Assembly: GCA_016714815.1 (NCBI GenBank)
Contig: JADKBZ010000009.1
Location: forward strand, 186,001 to 250,000
From: Holophagales bacterium
GTDB lineage: Bacteria; Acidobacteriota; Thermoanaerobaculia; UBA5066
Length of the DNA stretch: 64,000 bases
Reading direction: 5' to 3'
The notes under the pieces are model-generated. The model saw only the letters and a program-made list of their open reading frames with translations. It made no database searches and had not been told where the DNA came from. The stretch's first letter is position 1. Every line of letters begins with the position of its first letter. This document shows, piece by piece, positions 1 through 6,294 of the stretch. Made by a program: the position numbers and the translations under genes.

Positions 1-283
1 GCTCGCGAAGGTCGTCGGGAGCGTCGTGGCGACGCGGAAGGAAGAGAGCCTCTCCGGGCTGAAGCTCCTTCTCGTCCGCCCGGTGGACGAGGAGGGGCGC
101 GAGGGGCCGACCGTCCTCGTCGCCGCCGACGCGGTCGGCGCGGGACCGGAAGAGCTCGTCCTCATCGCCTCCGGCAGCTCCGCCCGCCAGACGCTCGCCA
201 CCGACAAGCGTCCCGTCGACGCCGTCGTCATGGCGATCGTCGACTCGTGGGACGTCGGCGGAGCGGTGAAGTACCGGAAGTGA
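1..283 (+). CDS. EutN/CcmL-type BMC pentamer (vertex) protein, 5' end cut by window edge
   Basis: Caps the vertices of a bacterial microcompartment shell. The reading frame is open from base 2 and begins LAKVVGSVVATRKEE, which matches the usual second residue onward of EutN proteins, so the true start lies just outside the window; the internal GTG at 26 would remove the first beta strand. The family hallmarks are visible: the opening VxGxVVATRK strand, the central DAVGAGPEELVL turn, the SSAR motif and the closing VDAVVMAIVDSWD strand. It is the first of three BMC-P paralogues here (others at 3975 and 4256). It ends 13 bases before the membrane glycosyltransferase gene on the same strand, so it is read as part of one operon. 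Function is confident from the family; the cargo pathway is inferred from the neighbouring aldehyde dehydrogenase. Confidence 0.9.
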   Translation, partial: LAKVVGSVVATRKEESLSGLKLLLVRPVDEEGREGPTVLVAADAVGAGPEELVLIASGSSARQTLATDKRPVDAVVMAIVDSWDVGGAVKYRK

Positions 284-296
284 CGACGCGGGCCCG

Positions 297-1811
297 ATGG
301 TCTCGGCGCCGAGCCTGCTCGAACCCGTGAGCGCGGACGCCCCGCCGGAGCGCCTGCGGCCTGGCTTGGGGAGGGAAGCCGGCCAGACGACGCGGGTCCG
401 ATTCTGGCTTCCAGCCGTCGCGGTCTACGTCGGCGCATTCCTCGCTCAGACCTGGACGCTCGGCAAGGTCATGCTCCCTTCCGTCGACGAAGGGGTCTAC
501 CTCTACGTGGCGCGCCTGATCCTCGACGGGAAGGTCCCGTACCGGGACTTCTTCATCTCCCATCCGCCCTGGGAGTTCCTCGGAGCGGCGGGCGGGCTCT
601 GGGTGACAGGGGGCGACGTTCCGGCCTTCAGCGTCTTCTACGCCGCGTGGGTCCTGCTGGCCTTGTTCCCGATCTACCGTACCGTCGCGTCGCTGACGGG
701 GCGGCTCCTGCCGGCATTCTGGGCGGTCGTACTCTTCGTCACCTATCCGGACTTCGCGAGGTGGGACGCCCGGTTCTTCGCGCTCCGGCAGGCTTCTGTT
801 CCGTTCCTTGCCCTGGGCGTCGACCTCGCCCTCCGGGGGAAACGCCCGGCGCTGGCCGGATCGCTTCTGGGCGTGTTTGCCGCGTGCGTCATTCCGAACG
901 TCCCCATCGCGCTCCTCGTCCTCGCTGGTCTCGTGCTCTTCGGCTCCGAAGGGGGGCCTGGCGACGTCGCCCGCTCCGTCCGCCAGCAGAAGAGGCTCCT
1001 CTTCTCCTTCGTGCTCACGGCCGGCGCGCTCTACGGCGTGGCCTTCGCCATTCCCGGAGCGCCCTGGGACCTGGTCCTCTTCCAGTTCGGGCGGCCGCGG
1101 GCTCCCATTCTCGAAAGGCTCCTGAACGTCTGGACAGACTCGCTCCCCGCGAGCGCCGTCCTCCTCCTGCTCGGCTTCTTCGGCGCATTCCTCGTCTTCC
1201 GGGCGTCGCGGGGCATCTCCCTGGCGGCGGCCGCCGGCTTCCTCCTCGGGCTCCTGGCCTACAACTACTACTCGGCGCACCATCTCGCGTCGGTCGTGCC
1301 GCTCATGGCCATCTCCGCGGGCGTCGCGTTCTCGATCGTCTCGCGGGGCCGGACGGCAGAAATCGTGGCTTCGGCCGGGCTGGCCCTGGCGCTCGGAGTG
1401 ACGGCCCTGCCCGCGCTGAAGGGGCCTCTAATCGACGCCAGAAGCCCGAATCTCTTCCGCGTCGTCCAGGAGCTCGAAGCCTGTCGCGAGCCGGTTTTCA
1501 CGGCACAGCCGCTCTACGCCCTCCATGCAGGGCGCAGGCTCACCTTTCACCGCTTTGCGGCCGACATGCGTTCCTTCCGCGTCTCGAACCTGCCGCCGTT
1601 CTCCGACGAGGACTTCGCCGACGTCGTCTCCCGGAGCAACACCGTCCTTCTGGAACCCCTCCTCTTCACCATGCTGACCCCGGCCCGGATGCAGCTCCTG
1701 GCCGGTCAGTTCGCCATTCGCTTCCAGGACCCCGAGCATGGCATCCTCGTCCGCCGGTCGCCTCCGCCAGGGCCGGGAACTGCACCTTCGGCACCGGCCG
1801 GACCGAAATGA
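297..1811 (+). CDS. GT-C fold (PMT/ArnT-like) integral membrane glycosyltransferase
   Basis: A 504-residue polytopic membrane protein of the type that moves sugars from polyprenyl-phosphate donors outside the cytoplasmic membrane. After the first membrane segment (about residues 34-54) comes the acidic loop motif SVDEGVYLYVARL followed by PYRDFFISHPP, the usual first-loop signature of this superfamily with its catalytic acidic residue. About nine further hydrophobic segments follow to about residue 365, then a soluble C-terminal part. The ATG at 297 lies 13 bases after the EutN stop, and its stop overlaps the region leading into the aldehyde dehydrogenase, so it sits inside the BMC operon. 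That is an odd place for a membrane glycosyltransferase. Acceptor and donor cannot be told from sequence. Confidence 0.8.
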   Translation: MVSAPSLLEPVSADAPPERLRPGLGREAGQTTRVRFWLPAVAVYVGAFLAQTWTLGKVMLPSVDEGVYLYVARLILDGKVPYRDFFISHPPWEFLGAAGGLWVTGGDVPAFSVFYAAWVLLALFPIYRTVASLTGRLLPAFWAVVLFVTYPDFARWDARFFALRQASVPFLALGVDLALRGKRPALAGSLLGVFAACVIPNVPIALLVLAGLVLFGSEGGPGDVARSVRQQKRLLFSFVLTAGALYGVAFAIPGAPWDLVLFQFGRPRAPILERLLNVWTDSLPASAVLLLLGFFGAFLVFRASRGISLAAAAGFLLGLLAYNYYSAHHLASVVPLMAISAGVAFSIVSRGRTAEIVASAGLALALGVTALPALKGPLIDARSPNLFRVVQELEACREPVFTAQPLYALHAGRRLTFHRFAADMRSFRVSNLPPFSDEDFADVVSRSNTVLLEPLLFTMLTPARMQLLAGQFAIRFQDPEHGILVRRSPPPGPGTAPSAPAGPK

Positions 1812-1822
1812 AAGGGGGATTC

Positions 1823-3289
1823 GTGGCCTCACGCCTGACGGAATCCGAGGTCGAGGCGATCGCCCGCCGGATCGTCGCGGACCTGGACGGGAAGACCGGC
1901 GGCTCCGCCGGGGGCACGGGTACCGGCTCGCCCGCGGCAGCCGGGATCCCGGGTACCGCCGGCGCGATGGGAATCCACGCAACCGTGAACGCCGCCGTCG
2001 AGGCGGCGCGCAAGGCCCAGCCTCGCTTCGTCGCCCTTCCCCTGAAGGTACGCGCGAAGGTCCTCGAGGCGATCCGGGCCACGATGCGCGAGAACGGCGC
2101 GGCCCTCGCGAAGGCGGCGCACGACGAGACGGGGCTCGGCCGGTACGAGGACAAGGTCGTCAAGAACGCCCTCGTCACCGAGCGGACGCCCGGCCTCGAG
2201 GACCTCGCCCCGTCGGCCGTGACCGGCGACCACGGCCTCACGCTCCTGGAACCGGCGCCGTTCGGCGTCATCGGAGCCATTACCCCGTCCACGAACCCGA
2301 CGTCGACGATCATCTGCAACACGATCGGCATGCTCGCGGCCGGGAACGCAGTCGTCTTCTCGGTTCACCCGTCCGCCAAAGCGTGCTCGATGCAGACGAT
2401 CGCCCTGATCAACAAGGCGATCGTCGCCGCGGGCGGGCCCCCCGACGTCGTCACCGGCGTCTCCTCGGCGTCGATCGAGTCGGCCCAGGAGATGATGCGG
2501 CACCCCGGCATCCGCCTCCTCGTCGTCACGGGAGGCGGGGCGGTCGTGAAAGCGGCGATGGCGAGCGGCAAGCGCGCCATCTGCGCCGGTCCCGGGAATC
2601 CGCCCGTCGTCGTCGACGAGACCGCCGACCTCGCCAGGGCGGGGCGCGACATCGTTCTCGGCGGCTCCACCGACAACAACATCATCTGCGTCGACGAGAA
2701 GGAAGTCCTCGTCGTGGCGAAGGTGGCCGACGAGCTGATCCGCTCGATGGTCGCCGCGGGAGCCGTCCTCGTCGGCAAGGATCGCCTCCGCGACCTCGAG
2801 AAGGTCGTCTTCGGGAAGATGCACGGTCCGCGGGAGCACGCCGAGATCAACCGGGACCTCATCGGGAAGAACGCGAACGTGATCCTCGCGAAGATGGGGA
2901 TCTCCGCCCCCGACTCCGTCCGGATGGTCGTCGTCGAGGTCGACCAGGACCACCCGCTCCTCTGGACCGAGCAGATGATGCCGGTGATGCCCGTCTGCCG
3001 CGTCCCGAGCGTCGACGCCGCCATCGACCTCGCGATCCCGGTGGAGGGGCACAACCGCCATACCTTCGTGATGCACTCGAGGAACCTCGACGCGCTCTCG
3101 CGGATGGCGAAGGAGTGCGACGCCTCGATCTTCGTCAAGAACGGCCGCTCGCAGGCCGGGCTCGGCCTCGACGGCGAGGGGTCCTGCTCCTTCACGATCG
3201 CGAGCCCGACGGGCGAGGGGCTCACCGGCCCCCGCAGCTTCTCGCGCTGGCGCCGGTGCGTCCTCGTCGACAACTTCCGGATCACGTAG
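1823..3289 (+). CDS. BMC-associated CoA-acylating aldehyde dehydrogenase (EutE/PduP type)
   Basis: Oxidises an aldehyde to its acyl-CoA with NAD+ inside the microcompartment lumen. The 488-residue length and the catalytic Cys at about residue 289, in NNIICVDEKE, fit EutE/PduP; GPGNPPVVVD just before it is also typical. Residues 4-21 (RLTESEVEAIARRIVADL) form an amphipathic helix followed by a Gly/Ala/Pro-rich linker to about residue 50, the layout of an encapsulation peptide that targets cargo into the shell. I chose GTG 1823 because AAAGGGGG lies 4-5 bases upstream; an in-frame ATG at 1808 would add five residues. A shell gene follows at 3364, after a strong hairpin. The substrate could be acetaldehyde, propionaldehyde or lactaldehyde; no lyase or diol dehydratase is in view to decide. 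Confidence 0.92.
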   Translation: MASRLTESEVEAIARRIVADLDGKTGGSAGGTGTGSPAAAGIPGTAGAMGIHATVNAAVEAARKAQPRFVALPLKVRAKVLEAIRATMRENGAALAKAAHDETGLGRYEDKVVKNALVTERTPGLEDLAPSAVTGDHGLTLLEPAPFGVIGAITPSTNPTSTIICNTIGMLAAGNAVVFSVHPSAKACSMQTIALINKAIVAAGGPPDVVTGVSSASIESAQEMMRHPGIRLLVVTGGGAVVKAAMASGKRAICAGPGNPPVVVDETADLARAGRDIVLGGSTDNNIICVDEKEVLVVAKVADELIRSMVAAGAVLVGKDRLRDLEKVVFGKMHGPREHAEINRDLIGKNANVILAKMGISAPDSVRMVVVEVDQDHPLLWTEQMMPVMPVCRVPSVDAAIDLAIPVEGHNRHTFVMHSRNLDALSRMAKECDASIFVKNGRSQAGLGLDGEGSCSFTIASPTGEGLTGPRSFSRWRRCVLVDNFRIT

Positions 3290-3329
3290 ATGGCGATGCA
3301 CTCCATGCACCCTAAGGCTCATGAGGCTC

Positions 3330-3352
3330 GAAGGTCGCGTCCCGCGACCTTC
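3330..3352 (+). promoter_or_regulatory. Perfect 10-bp stem hairpin upstream of the BMC-T gene
   Basis: GAAGGTCGCG, loop TCC, then CGCGACCTTC: a perfect 10-bp inverted repeat in the 74-base gap between the aldehyde dehydrogenase and the BMC-T gene. Its 3' arm ends 11 bases before the ATG at 3364, where a ribosome binding site should be, and no other good Shine-Dalgarno sequence is seen. There is no T-run, so a simple intrinsic terminator is unlikely. It could stabilise or process the mRNA, or tune shell against cargo expression. Confidence 0.55.
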
Positions 3353-3363
3353 TCACGGACGCC

Positions 3364-3975
3364 ATGAAGCGCGCCCCCGCCCTCGCCGTCCTCGACTTCG
3401 ACCAGGTCCCCGCCGGCCTCGACGCGACGGACGCGATGCTCAAGAAGGCCCCCGTCGCCTTCTTTCGCTCGGGGACGGTCACGCGGGGGCGCTATCTCAC
3501 GCTCCTCGGCGGGACGCCCGCCTCGGTCGCGGAGGCGCTCGAGGAAGGGCTCTCCCGCGCGGGCGGGCACGTCCTCGACCACCTCTTCCTCGCCGACGTC
3601 CACCCGCGCCTCCTCGACGCCCTCGAGGGGCGGCGCGGGGAAGACGGGACGGGCGCGCTCCTGATCCTCGAGACGTCGACGGCCTCGTCGGCCGTCCTCG
3701 CCTGCGAGAAGGCGCTCAAGGGAACGCAGGTCGACCTCGTCGAGGTCCGCCTCGCCGACGCCGGTCTCGCCGGCAAGGGGCTCGCCCTCTTCCGCGGCGA
3801 CCTCCACGAGCTGGACGAGGCGATCGACCTCGTGCGCGCCGCCCTCTCCCCCGCGGCGGGCCTTTCGCACCGCATCCTCGCGCGGCCCCACGACGCCCTC
3901 GCGCGCGAGAACGCCCTCGGCACCGCCTTCGCGGCGAGCCGCTTCGTCGACCTCGGCGGAGAGGAGACCTCCTAG
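3364..3975 (+). CDS. Tandem-domain BMC shell protein (BMC-T, trimer)
   Basis: A facet protein of the microcompartment shell. Its 203 residues hold two BMC folds: about residues 6-85, opening ALAVLDFDQVPAGLDATDAML, and about 97-185, opening GALLILETSTASSAVLACEKAL. Two fused domains make pseudohexameric trimers, often with a large central pore. There is no Cys cluster of the kind that holds an Fe-S centre in PduT; the only Cys is in LACEK. The start follows a hairpin (3330-3352). Its stop TAG at 3973-3975 overlaps the GTG of the next pentamer gene, which suggests translational coupling. No single-domain BMC-H gene is in the window; it probably lies upstream. Confidence 0.85.
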   Translation: MKRAPALAVLDFDQVPAGLDATDAMLKKAPVAFFRSGTVTRGRYLTLLGGTPASVAEALEEGLSRAGGHVLDHLFLADVHPRLLDALEGRRGEDGTGALLILETSTASSAVLACEKALKGTQVDLVEVRLADAGLAGKGLALFRGDLHELDEAIDLVRAALSPAAGLSHRILARPHDALARENALGTAFAASRFVDLGGEETS

Positions 3976-4259
3976 TGCTCCTCGGGCGCGTGATCGGCCG
4001 GGTCGTCCCCTGCGTCGTCACGCCGGGCCTGGAAGGCGTCCCGATGCTCCTCCTCCAGCCTCTCGGCAAGGACGGCCTGCCGAAGGGGAAGACCCTCGTC
4101 GCCGCCGACCCGACCCGGATGGCGGGGGAGGGCGAGCTCGTCGCCTACGAAGGGGGCCGCGAAGCGGCGCTCCTCCTCGACCCCTCGTTCGTCCCGATCG
4201 ACCACGCGATCGTCGGCATCGTCGACGCGCTCCACCTCCCGGCAAAGGAGCCGGCGTGA
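3975..4259 (+). CDS. EutN/CcmL-type BMC pentamer protein, second paralogue
   Basis: A 94-residue vertex protein. It opens LLGRVIGRVVPCVVTPGLEG, then MLLLQPLGKDGLPKGKTLVAADP and IDHAIVGIVDALHL, matching the BMC-P beta barrel. The usual VGAG turn is replaced by RMAGEGELVAYEGG, so it is a diverged paralogue of the two pentamer proteins on either side. The GTG start overlaps the BMC-T stop (TAGTG), and its TGA overlaps the next GTG (GTGA), so these three genes are coupled. Several non-identical pentamer proteins in one operon are seen in some BMC types and may cap different vertices. Confidence 0.87.
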   Translation: MLLGRVIGRVVPCVVTPGLEGVPMLLLQPLGKDGLPKGKTLVAADPTRMAGEGELVAYEGGREAALLLDPSFVPIDHAIVGIVDALHLPAKEPA

Positions 4260-4525
4260 TCACCGGCGTCGTCATCGGCGACGTCACCGCCACGATCCGC
4301 CACCCCTTCTTCGAGGGGAAGAAGCTCCTCGTCGTCGCGCGCACGGGGGCGGACGGCCGCGAGACCGGCGACTACGTCATCGCCATCGACGCGATCGGCG
4401 CCGGACCCGGCGACCCGGTCCTGGTCCTCGACGAGGGAACCGGCGCGCGCCAGGTCGTCGGCTCTCTGACCGCCCCGGTCCGCACCGTCATCGTCGGCTT
4501 TCTCGACCGCGTCGACCTCGCCTGA
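4256..4525 (+). CDS. EutN/CcmL-type BMC pentamer protein, third paralogue
   Basis: An 89-residue vertex protein opening MITGVVIGDVTATIRHPFFE, with KKLLVVARTG, the DAIGAGPGDPVLVLDEGTGARQ turn and VRTVIVGFLDRVDL at the end. The DAIGAG turn and GTGARQ resemble the first paralogue (window start) more than the second. It starts at GTG 4256, overlapping the preceding stop by four bases. It is the last gene of the BMC operon: the transposase inverted repeat begins 20 bases downstream at 4545. Confidence 0.88.
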   Translation: MITGVVIGDVTATIRHPFFEGKKLLVVARTGADGRETGDYVIAIDAIGAGPGDPVLVLDEGTGARQVVGSLTAPVRTVIVGFLDRVDLA

Positions 4526-4544
4526 CCGGGGTACCGGTGATACG

Positions 4545-4568
4545 GTGCCAGGCGTGCAATCGTGTATT
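4545..4568 (+). repeat. Left 24-bp inverted repeat flanking the RAYT gene
   Basis: Begins GTGCCAGGCGTGC and ends CGTGTATT. It is an exact reverse complement of 5541-5564, with no mismatch over 24 bases; pairing stops at both ends. It lies just upstream of the transposase ATG at 4577, so it marks the left end of an REP-type or mobile unit. Confidence 0.9.
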
Positions 4569-4576
4569 ATTGCCGC

Positions 4577-5509
4577 ATGCCACGTCCTCTGCGCCTCGAC
4601 GCCGTCGGAAACGTCACTCACGTCATCGCGCGGGGAAACGAGCGCCGCCCGCTCTTCCGCGACGACGCGGACCGCGAGAAGTACCTCGATCTCCTTGCCG
4701 AGGCCTGCGGAAAGCACGACGCCCGCGTCTTCGCCTACTGCCTGATGCCGAACCACGTACACCTCGCGATGCAGACCGGCTCCGTCCCCGTCTCGCGCGT
4801 CGTGCACGACGTCCATTCCCGCTACGCCCTCTATTTCAACCGCCGCTACGACCGCTCGGGGCACCTCTTCCAGGGGCGGTTCCAGGGCCTTCTCGTCGAC
4901 CGGGACGCCTACCTCCTCGAGGTCGTGCGCTACATCCACCGGAACCCGGTGAAGGCTCGGCTCGCGGCGCGGCCGGAGGAGTACCCCTGGTCGAGCCACG
5001 GCGCGTACCTCGGGTCGGCGCCGCCGTGGCTCGCGGCCCCGGAGGTCCTCTCGCTCCTGACGGGGAGCCGCCCGAAGGCGCGGCGCCTCTTCCAGGAGTT
5101 CGTCGCGGGAACGGCGGCGGGCCGCTACGACCCGGACGACGCCCGCCTCGGCGCCGTCGTCGGAGGCGACGACTTCGTCCGCGCGGCGCTCTCGAAGGCG
5201 GGGCAGCCGGACCTCGTCCGGCGAATGCTCACCGTGGAGGCGATCGCCCGGCTGGTCGCGGAGCGGGAAGGGGTCGCGCTGGCCGACCTGTCCGGGGCCG
5301 GGAGGCTTCGTTCCCTCTCCCGCGTGCGCAGCCTCTGCGCCCTGCTCGGGCGTGACGCCGGCGGGATCCCCCTCGCGAAGACGGCCCGCTTCTTCCGGCG
5401 GGACCCCTCGACGATCTCGCGCGACGTCGCCCGGTTCGAGCGCCGTCTCGCGGAGGATCCGGACGAAGCGAGGCGCTGCGACGAGCTCCGGCGCATGCTG
5501 ACGGCCTGA
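4577..5509 (+). CDS. REP-associated tyrosine transposase (RAYT, Y1_Tnp family)
   Basis: A single-strand DNA transposase of the IS200/IS605 (HUH, Y1) superfamily, 310 residues. It opens MPRPLRLDAVGNVTHVIARGNER, the classic RAYT start. The metal-binding HxH is at residues 60-62 (MPNHVHL), and the catalytic Tyr is about residue 119 (EVVRYIHRNPVKA). FQGRFQ and YPWSSH are also family motifs. The C-terminal third (about 210-310) resembles a DnaA-like helical DNA-binding extension (FFRRDPSTISRDVARFE). ATG 4577 fits the family start; an in-frame GTG at 4562 lies inside the inverted repeat. Such proteins recognise REP palindromes and usually do not move themselves. Here the gene is framed by perfect inverted repeats. 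Confidence 0.92.
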   Translation: MPRPLRLDAVGNVTHVIARGNERRPLFRDDADREKYLDLLAEACGKHDARVFAYCLMPNHVHLAMQTGSVPVSRVVHDVHSRYALYFNRRYDRSGHLFQGRFQGLLVDRDAYLLEVVRYIHRNPVKARLAARPEEYPWSSHGAYLGSAPPWLAAPEVLSLLTGSRPKARRLFQEFVAGTAAGRYDPDDARLGAVVGGDDFVRAALSKAGQPDLVRRMLTVEAIARLVAEREGVALADLSGAGRLRSLSRVRSLCALLGRDAGGIPLAKTARFFRRDPSTISRDVARFERRLAEDPDEARRCDELRRMLTA

Positions 5510-5540
5510 CGCCGGCCGGAGGCGCTCTCCCTCCCGAAAC

Positions 5541-5564
5541 AATACACGATTGCACGCCTGGCAC
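5541..5564 (-). repeat. Right 24-bp inverted repeat flanking the RAYT gene
   Basis: Starts AATACACGATTGC on the plus strand and is the exact reverse complement of 4545-4568. It lies 31 bases after the transposase stop. The two copies define a unit of about 1,020 bp. Confidence 0.9.
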
Positions 5565-5592
5565 GGAGGCGGGGGTGTGAGAGGATCGAGGG

Positions 5593-6288
5593 GTGAGCGG
5601 CCTCCTGTTCTTCGACCTGGACGACACGCTGCTCGACCACGCGGGGGCCGAGGCGGTCGCCCAGCGGGAGACGTTCTCCGCGTTCGGGACGCTCTTCGGC
5701 CCGCTCCCGTTCGCGGAGTGGCTCGCGGCCTACCGCGGCGCGAACGCCCTGCTCTGGGCCGCCTACGGGCGGGCCGAAATCGGCCGCGAGGAGCTGCACC
5801 GGCGGCGCTTCGCCGACCCGCTCGCGTCTTTCGGCCTCGACGCCGGGGCGGCGGAGGAGATCGGCGCGGCCTACCTCGAGAGGTACCGCCGGGCGTGGAG
5901 GCTGAACGACGGGGCCGCCGAGCTGCTCGCGGCCGCGGCGGAGCTGGGCGAGGTCGGCATCCTCTCGAACGGATTCCGCGAGCTCCAGCGCGCCAAGATC
6001 GCCCGCTTCGAGCTCGAGCGGTGGGTCCGGCACGTCGTCCTCTCCGAGGAGGTCGGGGCGATGAAGCCGGCCCGCGCGATCTTCGACGCCGCGGTCCGGA
6101 TGGCCTGCGGCGAGGAGGCTGCGGACGGCCGCCGCAAGCTCTACCTCGGGGACCAATTCCAGACGGACGTCCTCGGCGCCCGGGCCGCCGGCTGGTTTCC
6201 GGTCTTCTACAACCCGGGCCGCCTCGCGCTCCCGGCTCCCGCGATCCACGTCGCGCGGCTCATGGACGTCATCCCGCTCCTGGCGTAG
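5593..6288 (+). CDS. HAD-superfamily hydrolase, YjjG-like (pyrimidine 5'-nucleotidase type)
   Basis: A cytoplasmic phosphatase of 231 residues. The four HAD motifs are present: FFDLDDTLLD (nucleophile Asp 8 and acid Asp 10), ILSNGF, the Lys in GAMKPARAIF, and GDQFQTDVLGA. An alpha-helical cap between motifs I and II (about residues 20-90) fits the C1-cap subfamily that includes YjjG and haloacid dehalogenases. GTG 5593 is preceded by GAGGATCGAGG. It lies just outside the transposase unit and ends six bases before a convergent gene. The physiological nucleotide or sugar phosphate cannot be decided from sequence. Confidence 0.85.
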   Translation: MSGLLFFDLDDTLLDHAGAEAVAQRETFSAFGTLFGPLPFAEWLAAYRGANALLWAAYGRAEIGREELHRRRFADPLASFGLDAGAAEEIGAAYLERYRRAWRLNDGAAELLAAAAELGEVGILSNGFRELQRAKIARFELERWVRHVVLSEEVGAMKPARAIFDAAVRMACGEEAADGRRKLYLGDQFQTDVLGARAAGWFPVFYNPGRLALPAPAIHVARLMDVIPLLA

Positions 6289-6294
6289 GGGGCC

